A stretch of 44,588 nt of DNA from NCBI RefSeq assembly GCF_001890925.1, contig NZ_MLCB01000120.1, forward strand, positions 1 to 44,588, written 5' to 3'. Of the stretch, positions 7,001-15,550 are shown in pieces. Made by a program: the position numbers and the translations under genes. The notes beneath the pieces were generated by a model. It was given only the letters and a program-made list of their open reading frames with translations. It did no database searches and was not told the DNA's origin. Each line of letters opens with the position of its first letter. Position 1 is the stretch's first letter. Source of the DNA: Planktotalea frisia (GTDB lineage Bacteria > Pseudomonadota > Alphaproteobacteria > Rhodobacterales > Rhodobacteraceae).

Positions 7001-9729
7001 TTGGCGCAATTGGTTTCCTCTCTCCTTGGCTTTTGCTCGCGCTGGTCGCGTTGCCAATCCTATGGATCATACTGCGCGCTGTACCGCCTGCCCCTATTCG
7101 ACGCATCTTTCCGGGTGTCACGCTTTTGCTGGGCCTCAAGGACGAAGAACAAGTCAGTGACAGGACCCCTTGGTGGCTTTTGCTTTTACGCATGCTTGCG
7201 ATAGCCGCGCTGATTGTTGGATTAGCTGGCCCGATTCTTAACCCGCGTAGCGACGATATCGGTCGCGGCCCACTTTTGATCGCGATGGATGCAAGCTGGG
7301 CGAGCGCTGCTGATTGGAACGCGCGCATCAGCATGGTGGAGCGCATTCTTGATGACGCGCAACGCACCGATCGCACGACCGCGATTTTGAACCTGAGCGC
7401 GCCAGAGCAAGTGACGTTTCAATCTGCAAATGAGGTGCGTAGCACGCTCGCTGGGCTTACTCCGAATGCGTGGGAACCGAGCGTAAATATGAATACGTTG
7501 ATGGCGCTATTGCCCGAGCAAGGGTTCGATACGCTATGGCTTTCTGACGAACTCGCTCGCCAAACACGCGATGAAATCGCTGATCTTTTCAACGCCAAAG
7601 GCGCGCTGCGTATTCTCGCATCACAAGGCGAAAGCATAGCACTTGCCCCCGCGCGTTTTGAGGGCGGCGCAACCATTTTGGAAGCACGTCGCTCTGTCGC
7701 TGGCCCTGCGCGCACGGTGCAGGCAGACGTGCACGGCAAAGACCCCTCGGGGGCTGCGCGTATTCTGGCCAAAGCAGATATCGTCTTCGAGAGCGGCGCG
7801 AAAACAGCTATCCAAGAAATCTCGCTCCCTGCAGAACTGCGTGCACGCGTGACGCATTTTGCGTTGACTGGTGTGCGCTCTGCGGGGGCCGTTTCATTGT
7901 CGGATGACAGCCTCAGACGCCGCGAAGTGGCGCTGATTGCAGGGCGCGAAGATCGCGAAGGCTTGGAGCTGCTTTCGCCACTTCACTACCTACGCCAAGC
8001 GTTAGAGCCAAACGCAGAACTACTTGAGGGCAGCTTGCTCGATATCCTTCCTGCTGCGCCGGATGTCGTGATCTTGGCCGATGTTGCCAAACTCGCCCCT
8101 GTTGAAGAAGCTGAATTGACCGAATGGGTCCAAGAAGGCGGCTTGCTCGTGCGTTTCGCCGGAACGCGCCTTGCCGCGAGCGAGATCAGCCGCAGCGAAG
8201 AGGACACACTCATGCCAGTGCGCTTGCGTGCGGGTGGACGCACTGTTGGCGGCGCGATGAGTTGGGGCACGCCCAAAGAACTCGCCGCGTTTACCGAGGA
8301 AAGCCCGTTTTTCGGACTTGAACCACGCGCGGATGTGACCGTGCGCTCGCAAGTCATGGCGCAACCTGATCCGACGCTTGCAGACCGTGTCATTGCGAGC
8401 CTAAGTGACGGAACACCTTTGGTCACGCGCAAGCCCCTTGGCGATGGGCAGGTTGTGCTTTTCCACGTCACCGCCAATGCGGAATGGTCTAGCCTGCCGC
8501 TCTCTGGGCTATTCGTCAGTATGCTGGATCGTCTTGCGATTTCTTCGCTCGCAGGAATGCCACAAGCGGGTGATCTGGACGGAAGCGTCTGGCAGCCCAT
8601 CAGCGTCATGGATGGCTTTGGGCGGATTTCTAATGCGGATAGCCTCGCTGGGATAGCGGGCGAGCGTTTGCTGAGCGACGTACTTGGCCCTGATTTGCAG
8701 CCCGGTCTTTACGAAGGAAACACGCGCCGTATCGCGCGCAATGTGATAAGTGCTGAAACAGAATTGAGTGCTGCAAACTGGCCGAGCGGCACCGACATTC
8801 GACCTTTGCAAACTCAACCGGAGACACCGTTGGCGGGCATCCTTCTTGGGCTCGCACTTGCGCTCTTGATGATAGATATCGTCGCGTCGCTCGCAATGTC
8901 GGGACGCCTACGTGGCGCGGTCGCAGGCGTGGGTGCGCTGATGTTGCTTGGTTTGCCCGCTGATGCCCAACAAGACGACTTTGCGCTCGCCGCCTCGTCT
9001 GAAATGGTGTTGGGCTATGTGATCACCCGCGATGAAGCCATTGATAACACGGCAGAGGCGGGTCTACGCGGATTGTCAGAGACGCTCTTTTTCAGAACTT
9101 CGATCGAGCCTGCTGATCCAATCGGCGTCGATCTGGAAACTGATGAACTCGCGTTCTTCCCGATGCTTTACTGGCCAATTACACCTAGCCAGCCCACCCC
9201 TTCTGCGAACGCATATGCCAAGTTGAATGAGTACCTGCGCTCGGGTGGGATGATCCTGTTTGATACACGTGATGCTGATATTGCACGCTTTGGTGCGTCC
9301 TCGCCGAACGGTACGAAACTTCGCGCTTTAGCCGAGCCACTCGATATTCCGCCCCTAGAACCCTTGCCGCAAGATCACGTGCTGACGCGCACGTTCTATT
9401 TACTACAAGACTTCCCCGGTCGTCACACCGCGCGCGATATCTGGGTGGAAGCGGCGCCGAAGAACGCTGAACGTATAGAGGGCATGCCTTTTCGCAACCT
9501 CAACGATGGCGTCAGCCCTGTGGTGATTGGCGGCAACGATTGGGCGGCGGCTTGGGCGATGGACACGCGTGGCAATTCGATTTTTCCAATTGGGCGTGGC
9601 TTCGCAGGCGAACGTCAGCGTGAATTGGCATACCGTTTTGGAGTAAACCTTGTGATGCATGTGCTGACAGGCAACTACAAATCAGATCAGGTGCACGTGC
9701 CTGCCCTCCTCGATCGGCTCGGCCAATGA
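6997..9729 (+). CDS. Large membrane protein: BatA-like N-terminus and C-terminal DUF4159 domain
   Basis: This 910-aa protein starts with two membrane helices (about residues 7-26 and 52-75, the BatA/aerotolerance-type N-terminus). A VWA-like region follows whose metal site is degenerate (MDASWAS in place of DxSxS). After a long middle part come helices near 612-633 and 640-652, then the C-terminal DUF4159 domain (about 670-900; VLGYVITRDEA and LAFFPMLYWPIT are recognisable). The segment from Met634 (MSGRLRGAVAGVGALMLLGL then ADAQ) looks like a signal peptide with an AxA site inside the chain, hinting at an old gene fusion or internal processing. It overlaps both neighbours in ATGA. Function is unknown; it is probably the membrane target or partner of the MoxR/DUF58 pair. 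Confidence 0.85.
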   Translation: MIGAIGFLSPWLLLALVALPILWIILRAVPPAPIRRIFPGVTLLLGLKDEEQVSDRTPWWLLLLRMLAIAALIVGLAGPILNPRSDDIGRGPLLIAMDASWASAADWNARISMVERILDDAQRTDRTTAILNLSAPEQVTFQSANEVRSTLAGLTPNAWEPSVNMNTLMALLPEQGFDTLWLSDELARQTRDEIADLFNAKGALRILASQGESIALAPARFEGGATILEARRSVAGPARTVQADVHGKDPSGAARILAKADIVFESGAKTAIQEISLPAELRARVTHFALTGVRSAGAVSLSDDSLRRREVALIAGREDREGLELLSPLHYLRQALEPNAELLEGSLLDILPAAPDVVILADVAKLAPVEEAELTEWVQEGGLLVRFAGTRLAASEISRSEEDTLMPVRLRAGGRTVGGAMSWGTPKELAAFTEESPFFGLEPRADVTVRSQVMAQPDPTLADRVIASLSDGTPLVTRKPLGDGQVVLFHVTANAEWSSLPLSGLFVSMLDRLAISSLAGMPQAGDLDGSVWQPISVMDGFGRISNADSLAGIAGERLLSDVLGPDLQPGLYEGNTRRIARNVISAETELSAANWPSGTDIRPLQTQPETPLAGILLGLALALLMIDIVASLAMSGRLRGAVAGVGALMLLGLPADAQQDDFALAASSEMVLGYVITRDEAIDNTAEAGLRGLSETLFFRTSIEPADPIGVDLETDELAFFPMLYWPITPSQPTPSANAYAKLNEYLRSGGMILFDTRDADIARFGASSPNGTKLRALAEPLDIPPLEPLPQDHVLTRTFYLLQDFPGRHTARDIWVEAAPKNAERIEGMPFRNLNDGVSPVVIGGNDWAAAWAMDTRGNSIFPIGRGFAGERQRELAYRFGVNLVMHVLTGNYKSDQVHVPALLDRLGQ

Positions 9730-11768
9730 CCCAAACAATCGTCTTTGATCCGCTCGTTCCTTTGGCGCTTTTGATCGCTGCGGCTGTTGTCGTATTCGCG
9801 GGTCTTGCACTCGCGTTGTGGCGGGGCTTGGCCGGGGCTTGGCTTCGTGGCTTGGGTGGTGTCGTTGTCATCGCAGCGCTTGCGGGGCCGAACTTGCAAC
9901 GCGAAGAGCGCGGCAATCTTAACGACATCGTCGTGATTGTGAGCGATGAGAGCGCCTCGCAAAAGCTTGCGGAGCGCGCCGAAATATCTAGCACGGCAAC
10001 AGATCGCTTGGAGCAGACGCTCATGGAACGTGATGGCACAGACGTTGTACGCGTCACCGTTCCTGATGGGCAAGGCGATGCCGGAACGCAGCTGTTAACC
10101 GCCTTGAACGACACGCTCGCAGAACTCCCGCAATCGCGCATCGCTGGTGCGTTTTTGGTAAGCGACGGTCGCTTGCATGATCTTGAGCGCGCGCCTGACA
10201 TGCCTGCCCCGCTTCACTTGCTAATGAGTGGAAAAAGCAGCGATTGGGATCGCCGCCTTAGCGTCACTAACGCCCCCGCTTTCGCGATCCTTGGTGAACC
10301 TGTCACCCTCACGCTCAAGATCGAAGATATGGGTGCTGCCCCTGCTGGCACGGGTTTTGCGCCACTCGAAATCTCTATTGATGGTGGACCGCCCCAGCGC
10401 TTCGAAGTGCCTGTCGACGCAGACATTGAGTTGCCTCTAACGCTGCCCCATGGCGGGCGTAATGTGATCCAGTTCACGGTTCCGAGCGCTGATGGGGAAC
10501 TGACAGATCGTAACAACACAGCCTTGATCCAGATGAACGGTGTGCGGGATCGTTTGCGCGTTTTGCTTGTCTCTGGTGAACCCCATCCAGGGGGTCGAAC
10601 GTGGCGCAATTTGTTGAAATCCGATAGCTCTGTGGATCTCGTTCACTTCACCATTCTGCGCCCGCCAGAGAAGCAAGACGGCGTTCCAACGTCGGAGCTT
10701 TCGCTTATCGCTTTCCCAACCCGCGAGTTGTTCTTGGAAAAGATCGAAGACTTCGATCTGATCATTTTTGATCGCTACAAGCGGCGTGGCATTCTACCGA
10801 CGATCTATCTCGATAACGTGGTGCGCTATGTGCAAGAGGGCGGCGCGGTTCTGGTTGCTGCCGGTCCTGACTTTGCCTCTGCTGACAGTATCTACCGCTC
10901 GCCTTTGGCAGAAATCATGCCCGCCGCTCCAACTGCGCGAGTGATCGAACAGGGGTTCCGGCCCACCATTAGCGATCTTGGCAACCGCCATCCCGTGACT
11001 GCTGGCCTACCCGACACACAAAACTGGGGCCGCTGGATGCGCCAGATCGAAGTCGAACCAAGCGCTGGCGATGTGATCATGACAGGGGTGGATGACAAAC
11101 CTCTGTTAATACTGAACCGTGTGGGTGAGGGACGCGTATCGCTGATTGCCTCTGATCATGCGTGGCTTTGGAACCGTGGTTTTGAGGGCGGTGGTCCGCA
11201 ACTGGAGCTCCTACGCCGCCTTGCGCATTGGATGATGGGCGAGCCTGAGCTTGAGGAAGACGCGCTCTTGGCTGAAGCCACGGGTCAAAACATGCGCATT
11301 GCTCGCCGCACTTTGAAAGAAACAGCCGCGCCTTTTGTTGTCACTTCGCCAGATGGCAGCACCACTGAACTAAGCTTGAGTGAAACCGCGCCCGGCCGCT
11401 TCGAAACGCAATTCACAGGTGCCGAGATTGGGCTTTACCGCCTAAACGACGGCACCCATGAAACCGTCATCGGTCTTGGACCGGCAGCACCGCGCGAGTT
11501 TGAGAAAACGATAGCGACGGCTGAACTGCTGCAACCTTTGATCGATGATACACGCGGCGGCGTTGCGCGTCTTGAGGACGGCATACCGACAATTCGAACC
11601 GTGCGCGAAGGACGTCCTGCAGCGGGTCGTGGCTGGCTCGGGATCACGCCGCGCGGCGCTTACGAGACACTTAACGTGCGCCAAACCCCACTCTTGCCAG
11701 CGTGGCTTGTCTTGCTTTTGGCGTCTGGTTTGATCTTGGCCGCGTGGCTGCGCGAAGGTCGGCGTTAA
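9726..11768 (+). CDS. Membrane protein with glutamine-amidotransferase-like domain
   Basis: This 680-aa protein has two N-terminal membrane helices (about residues 10-32 and 38-52) and one C-terminal helix just before the basic end (LAAWLREGRR). The large region between them is predicted to lie outside the cytoplasm. The middle part (about 275-500; VLLVSGEPHPGGRTWRNLL, IIFDRYKRRG, VQEGGAVLVAAGPDF) resembles class I amidotransferase-like folds found in proteins of MoxR/Bat clusters. I see no obvious catalytic Cys-His pair, so an enzymatic role is doubtful. It is the last gene of the operon, joined by ATGA to the DUF4159 gene. It probably works with that protein as a membrane pair (inference). 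Confidence 0.8.
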   Translation: MTQTIVFDPLVPLALLIAAAVVVFAGLALALWRGLAGAWLRGLGGVVVIAALAGPNLQREERGNLNDIVVIVSDESASQKLAERAEISSTATDRLEQTLMERDGTDVVRVTVPDGQGDAGTQLLTALNDTLAELPQSRIAGAFLVSDGRLHDLERAPDMPAPLHLLMSGKSSDWDRRLSVTNAPAFAILGEPVTLTLKIEDMGAAPAGTGFAPLEISIDGGPPQRFEVPVDADIELPLTLPHGGRNVIQFTVPSADGELTDRNNTALIQMNGVRDRLRVLLVSGEPHPGGRTWRNLLKSDSSVDLVHFTILRPPEKQDGVPTSELSLIAFPTRELFLEKIEDFDLIIFDRYKRRGILPTIYLDNVVRYVQEGGAVLVAAGPDFASADSIYRSPLAEIMPAAPTARVIEQGFRPTISDLGNRHPVTAGLPDTQNWGRWMRQIEVEPSAGDVIMTGVDDKPLLILNRVGEGRVSLIASDHAWLWNRGFEGGGPQLELLRRLAHWMMGEPELEEDALLAEATGQNMRIARRTLKETAAPFVVTSPDGSTTELSLSETAPGRFETQFTGAEIGLYRLNDGTHETVIGLGPAAPREFEKTIATAELLQPLIDDTRGGVARLEDGIPTIRTVREGRPAAGRGWLGITPRGAYETLNVRQTPLLPAWLVLLLASGLILAAWLREGRR

Positions 11769-11777
11769 AGGAACAAT

Positions 11778-12137
11778 TCAGCGGCTAAGCGAAATCTTGT
11801 AGCCGCTGTCTTTCCAACCATCCTCATTGCACTTCACACGTACGAACACTTCACGCGTGCCATCCGGCAACATCACATTGTTCAAGCTGCGCGTGAACGG
11901 CTGCTCGTTCACGTGGGGATGATGCAATATGCGCGTCCCCAACACTTTGCCGGTCGCGTCAACAATTTCCCAACCATCTGCATAATGTTCCCATCCTGTG
12001 TCGGGATGCTCTAGCGTCACGCTAAAATTCCAGCCCATGCCCGTCGATTTCGCAACTGCATTGGTAACTTTGGGTGCCTCTGCAAAGGCGGGTGCTGCGG
12101 CCAGCAAGGCCGCGATGAGGTGTGCTGTTGTTTTCAT
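11778..12137 (-). CDS. Small secreted protein, unknown function
   Basis: This 119-aa protein has a clear signal peptide (MKTTAHLIAALLAAAPAFAEA, cleavage after AFA). The mature part is rich in beta-strand-forming residues and contains DTGWEHYADGWEIVD, LHHPHVNEQPF and a single Cys near the end. AGGGG lies just upstream of the ATG. It is convergent with the MoxR operon (9-base gap) and follows the DUF599 gene on the same strand after 47 bases. I do not recognise a named family; a periplasmic immunoglobulin-like fold is only a guess. Confidence 0.75.
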   Translation of the reverse strand: MKTTAHLIAALLAAAPAFAEAPKVTNAVAKSTGMGWNFSVTLEHPDTGWEHYADGWEIVDATGKVLGTRILHHPHVNEQPFTRSLNNVMLPDGTREVFVRVKCNEDGWKDSGYKISLSR

Positions 12138-12184
12138 GACTAACCCCTAGAGCGCGATTTGCGATTCGGGCAATCACAAGGGTG

Positions 12185-12892
12185 TTAAGCGCCATGAGCG
12201 TCACCAGAGAGCAACACGTCGCGCGATTGCGATGCAAATTCGCGTCGCCATAGGACCAGACAGGTGATCAAGCTCGCCCCGATCAAAGCAATCGGTCCCG
12301 CCAGCCATGCGACGCTTGCCAATCCGAAGTAGACTGATCGCAAACCACGATTGAACCCTCGCGCAGCGGTGACATTAATCTCTGCCGCCTGCATCGCGCG
12401 CGGCATAGTACGAGGGTCGGTAATATCATTGGGCACCGCTGACATCAGAACTGCGCAATAGCCAAACAAACGGTTGGACCACACAAATTTCAGAAATGCA
12501 TTTGTCACGAAGAACAACGTGACCAAGAGCTTTAGCTCCCAAACGATGCTAGGATCGCGATCTAATGTAAGATCATCGGCGATTCCAATGAGTTGGTCCG
12601 TATTTCCGATCAGCGCGAGAACGCCACCAATTGAAATCAAACTCGCAGAAGCAAAGAACGCTGTGCCTTGTCGCAAGCTCGCGAGGATAGCCGCATCATA
12701 AATGCGCGGCTCGCGGGTCACCATCTGGCGCATCCATTCGCGTCGATATTCTGCCATCAGAACAGACACAGACGCGTGTTTTTTCGACGGATGCTCAATG
12801 CGCCAACCGATCATCAGCCAGAGCATAAACAACAGCCCGATTGCGCTATAATCGAGATAGGAAAAAAGGGCGAGACGATCGAGAATATCCAT
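12185..12892 (-). CDS. DUF599 family membrane protein
   Basis: This 235-aa integral membrane protein has about four hydrophobic helices (near residues 13-30, 72-92, 105-125 and 180-212). It matches the DUF599 pattern by its early YSAIGLLFMLWLMIGWRIEHP, the MAEYRREWMRQMVTREPRIYDAAI segment and the conserved N-R pair region NRLFGYCAVLM. Function is unknown. It is divergent from glcD across an 85-base region that holds the repeated ACCAATC-type boxes. Confidence 0.85.
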   Translation of the reverse strand: MDILDRLALFSYLDYSAIGLLFMLWLMIGWRIEHPSKKHASVSVLMAEYRREWMRQMVTREPRIYDAAILASLRQGTAFFASASLISIGGVLALIGNTDQLIGIADDLTLDRDPSIVWELKLLVTLFFVTNAFLKFVWSNRLFGYCAVLMSAVPNDITDPRTMPRAMQAAEINVTAARGFNRGLRSVYFGLASVAWLAGPIALIGASLITCLVLWRREFASQSRDVLLSGDAHGA

Positions 12893-12907
12893 GCCTGTCT
12901 CATAGGC

Positions 12908-12960
12908 TTACCAATCATTGCTTGCCAACAGAATAAATTGGTTATATTTTATTACCAATC
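12908..12960. promoter_or_regulatory. Three ACCAAT-type boxes between DUF599 gene and glcD
   Basis: TTACCAATC occurs at 12908-12916 and again at 12952-12960, 44 bases apart. The inverted ATTGGTTA lies at 12937-12944. The last two form TTGGT-N11-ACCAA, which brackets the candidate -10 element of glcD. They look like binding sites of a regulator responding to glycolate or another 2-hydroxy acid. The regulator gene is not next to them. Confidence 0.5.
12922..12950 (+). promoter_or_regulatory. Candidate sigma-70 promoter of glcDEF
   Basis: TTGCCA (12922-12927), a 17-base spacer and TATTTT (12945-12950) lie 28 bases before the glcD start. The match to consensus is moderate. The spacer contains one repeat box and the region downstream of the -10 contains another, consistent with repression. 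Confidence 0.45.
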
Positions 12961-12977
12961 TTGAAAAGGACGCGTCC

Positions 12978-14426
12978 ATGGACATGCCAAGCCCCGATCC
13001 AATCGTACTTTCACGCAAAGCGGAACTCGTTTCGCGGCTCTTGCAAGTCTTGCCCTCGGATGCGGTCATCGAGGACGAAATGGAAACCCGCGCTTATGAG
13101 TGTGATGCCTTGACGGCATACAAATGCCCACCGCTCTTGGCCGTGCTCCCCCGCTCCACCGAAGAAGTCAGCGCAATCTTGCGCATATGCCATGAGATGA
13201 ATGTGCCTGTTGTACCGCGCGGTTCGGGCACGTCCCTTGCAGGCGGCGCGCTGCCAACCGCGGACTGCGTCATCTTGGGCGTCGCGCGGATGAACGATGT
13301 GCTCGACACCGACTACGCCAACCGCGTGATCCGCGTCCAAACAGGACGCACAAACCTGAGCGTTTCTGGCGCTGTTGAGGAGGATGGTTTCTTTTATGCC
13401 CCTGACCCGTCGAGCCAGCTCGCCTGCGCGATTGCAGGCAATATCGCGATGAATTCTGGCGGGGCGCATTGTTTGAAATACGGCGTGACGACGAACAATC
13501 TCATGGGGGTCACGATGGTGATGATGGACGGCGAAGTCGTCGAAATCGGCGGGGCGCATCTCGATAGTGGTGGGCTTGATCTACTCGGTGTCATTTGCGG
13601 CTCTGAAGGGCAGCTTGGCGTTGTGACCGAAGCGACCCTTCGGATTTTGCACAAACCAGAAGGTGCGCGCCCTGTTTTGGTCGGGTTCGATTCCAATGAA
13701 GTCGCTGGCGCTTGCGTGTCCGACATCATCAAAGCGGGCGTTTTGCCTGTTGCGATTGAGTTTATGGACCGCCGCGTGATCGAAGTCGTAGAGAATTACG
13801 CGCAGGCGGGCTATCCTTTGTGCGAAGCACTTCTGATCATCGAAGTCGAAGGCTCCGAGCCTGAAATCGACGCGCAACTCAAGCTCATTCGCGAAATTGC
13901 AGAGCGTCACAACCCTGTTGAGTTCCGCGAAGCGCGCGATAGTGACGAGGCTTCTCGCATCTGGCTTGGCCGCAAAAGCGCGTTTGGTGCGATGGGGCAA
14001 ATCAACGATTACATGTGCCTCGATGGTACGATCCCGGTGTCGTCCTTGCCGATGGTTCTGCGCCGCATCAATGAGTTGTCCGAGGAATTCGGCCTTGATG
14101 TGGGCAACGTTTTTCACGCGGGCGACGGCAATATGCATCCGCTCATTTTGTTTGATGCCAATAAAGAAGGCGATCTGGAACTCTGCGAGGCGATGGGTGC
14201 CGAAATCCTCAAGCTTTGCGTTGAAGCAGGCGGTTGTCTGACCGGTGAACACGGCGTCGGCATCGAAAAGCGCGATCTGATGCATGTGCAATATGCACCT
14301 GCTGATCTCAATGCGCAGATGGCCGTGAAGGACGTGTTTGACCCCAAATGGCTGCTCAATCCAGCGAAGGTTTTCCCGCTCGACGCCTCTGATACGCGTC
14401 GCGCATTGCAGGTGGCAGCAGAATGA
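12978..14426 (+). CDS. glcD: Glycolate oxidase subunit GlcD (FAD-linked)
   Basis: This 482-aa FAD-binding subunit belongs to the enzyme that oxidises glycolate to glyoxylate, passing electrons on through GlcE/GlcF to the respiratory chain. The PCMH-type FAD domain is visible (VPVVPRGSGTSLAGGALP, SSQLACAIAGNIAMNSGGAH). The C-terminal oxidase domain carries NVFHAGDGNMHPL and GGCLTGEHGVGIEKRDLM. An in-frame extension to 12918 exists. I choose ATG 12978 because AAAAGGA lies 7 bases upstream and the extension would run through the operator boxes. The stop overlaps glcE in ATGA. Glycolate use is common in bacteria living with phytoplankton. Confidence 0.95.
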   Translation: MDMPSPDPIVLSRKAELVSRLLQVLPSDAVIEDEMETRAYECDALTAYKCPPLLAVLPRSTEEVSAILRICHEMNVPVVPRGSGTSLAGGALPTADCVILGVARMNDVLDTDYANRVIRVQTGRTNLSVSGAVEEDGFFYAPDPSSQLACAIAGNIAMNSGGAHCLKYGVTTNNLMGVTMVMMDGEVVEIGGAHLDSGGLDLLGVICGSEGQLGVVTEATLRILHKPEGARPVLVGFDSNEVAGACVSDIIKAGVLPVAIEFMDRRVIEVVENYAQAGYPLCEALLIIEVEGSEPEIDAQLKLIREIAERHNPVEFREARDSDEASRIWLGRKSAFGAMGQINDYMCLDGTIPVSSLPMVLRRINELSEEFGLDVGNVFHAGDGNMHPLILFDANKEGDLELCEAMGAEILKLCVEAGGCLTGEHGVGIEKRDLMHVQYAPADLNAQMAVKDVFDPKWLLNPAKVFPLDASDTRRALQVAAE

Positions 14427-15550
14427 AACCAACGTCAGAATTAGAGCTGGCAGAGTTGATCGCCGATGCCAAAACGCCTTTGCAAATCAAAGGGGGCGGT
14501 ACGCGTTTGATGGGCTTGCCCGATGGAAATGTGCTCGACACCAGTGGTCTCTGCGGGATTACGCTTTATGAGCCGGGTGCCCTGACGCTTGTGGCGCAAG
14601 CAGGCACGCCGATTGCAGAGATCGAAACCGCACTTGCCGCTGAGAACCAGCGCCTCGCCTTTGAACCCGCCGATCTGCGCGATGTTCTTGGCACGAGCGG
14701 CACCAGCACGCTTGGCGGCGTGGCTGCGTCAAATGCGTCCGGCCCACGCCGCATTTCCGCAGGTGCATGCCGTGATTTCATGCTCGGCGTGCGGTTTGTG
14801 GATGGCTTGGGCGATGTAGTGAAGAATGGTGGTCGCGTGATGAAGAACGTGACCGGCTACGACCTCGTGAAACTGATGAGTGGCGCGCACGGGACTTTAG
14901 GCGTGCTAAGTGAAGTGTCGATAAAGGTACTGCCGAGCGTGGAAATGCAGCTGTGTTTGCGCATAAAAGGCCTCGATCCCTTGCGTGCGGTCGCTGCTAT
15001 GTCTGCCGCGCTTGGCTCCCCTTTTGAAGTGTCCGGCGCAGCCTATGACGTGAACGGGGCCGTGTCGCTACGACTTGAGGGGTTTGAAGCCTCTGTACGG
15101 TATCGTGCAGCGCAACTTGTTGGTGTTTTGGCAGAATTTGGGCCTATTGAAGCTCTGGATGACCAAGACCTCTGCACTCAAATTTGGTGCGATATTCGTG
15201 ATGCGCGCCGCTTTAAAAACACGCAAGGCGATCTGTGGCGTATATCAGTCAAACCCAGTGACGCCCCTGACCTTTTGAGTGTACTCAATCCAAGCCAAGC
15301 GCAGCTCGATTGGGGCGGTGGGTTGATTTGGCTGACGATGCCCAGTGGAACAGATGTGCGCGCAAAAATGACTGTTGCTGGTCACGCGACGCTAATGCGC
15401 GCCAGCGCAGACACGTTCAGTACGCGCGCCCGCTTTCATCCTGAACCAGCGCCAATTACCAAGCTCAGCGCAGACTTGCGCGCGCGATTTGATCCAATAG
15501 CTTTGCTCAATCCCGGCTTGATGGGGGCCTGTCATGAAGACCGAATTTAG
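14423..15550 (+). CDS. glcE: Glycolate oxidase subunit GlcE
   Basis: This 375-aa second FAD-binding subunit of glycolate oxidase is related to GlcD but shorter. The FAD site is seen in LQIKGGGTRLMG, VLGTSGTSTLGGVAASNASG and NGGRVMKNVTGYDLVKLMSG. It overlaps glcD by 4 bases (ATGA) and glcF by 17 bases, so the three subunits are translationally coupled. The length is usual for the family. Confidence 0.94.
   Translation: MKPTSELELAELIADAKTPLQIKGGGTRLMGLPDGNVLDTSGLCGITLYEPGALTLVAQAGTPIAEIETALAAENQRLAFEPADLRDVLGTSGTSTLGGVAASNASGPRRISAGACRDFMLGVRFVDGLGDVVKNGGRVMKNVTGYDLVKLMSGAHGTLGVLSEVSIKVLPSVEMQLCLRIKGLDPLRAVAAMSAALGSPFEVSGAAYDVNGAVSLRLEGFEASVRYRAAQLVGVLAEFGPIEALDDQDLCTQIWCDIRDARRFKNTQGDLWRISVKPSDAPDLLSVLNPSQAQLDWGGGLIWLTMPSGTDVRAKMTVAGHATLMRASADTFSTRARFHPEPAPITKLSADLRARFDPIALLNPGLMGACHEDRI

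Noticed and set aside
12918-12977. N-terminal extension of GlcD from 12918
   Set aside because: It would translate the promoter and operator region; ATG 12978 has a good ribosome binding site and a normal N-terminus.
13581-14432. 283-aa minus-strand frame opposite glcD
   Set aside because: Antisense to well-conserved glcD motifs, with no recognisable domain.
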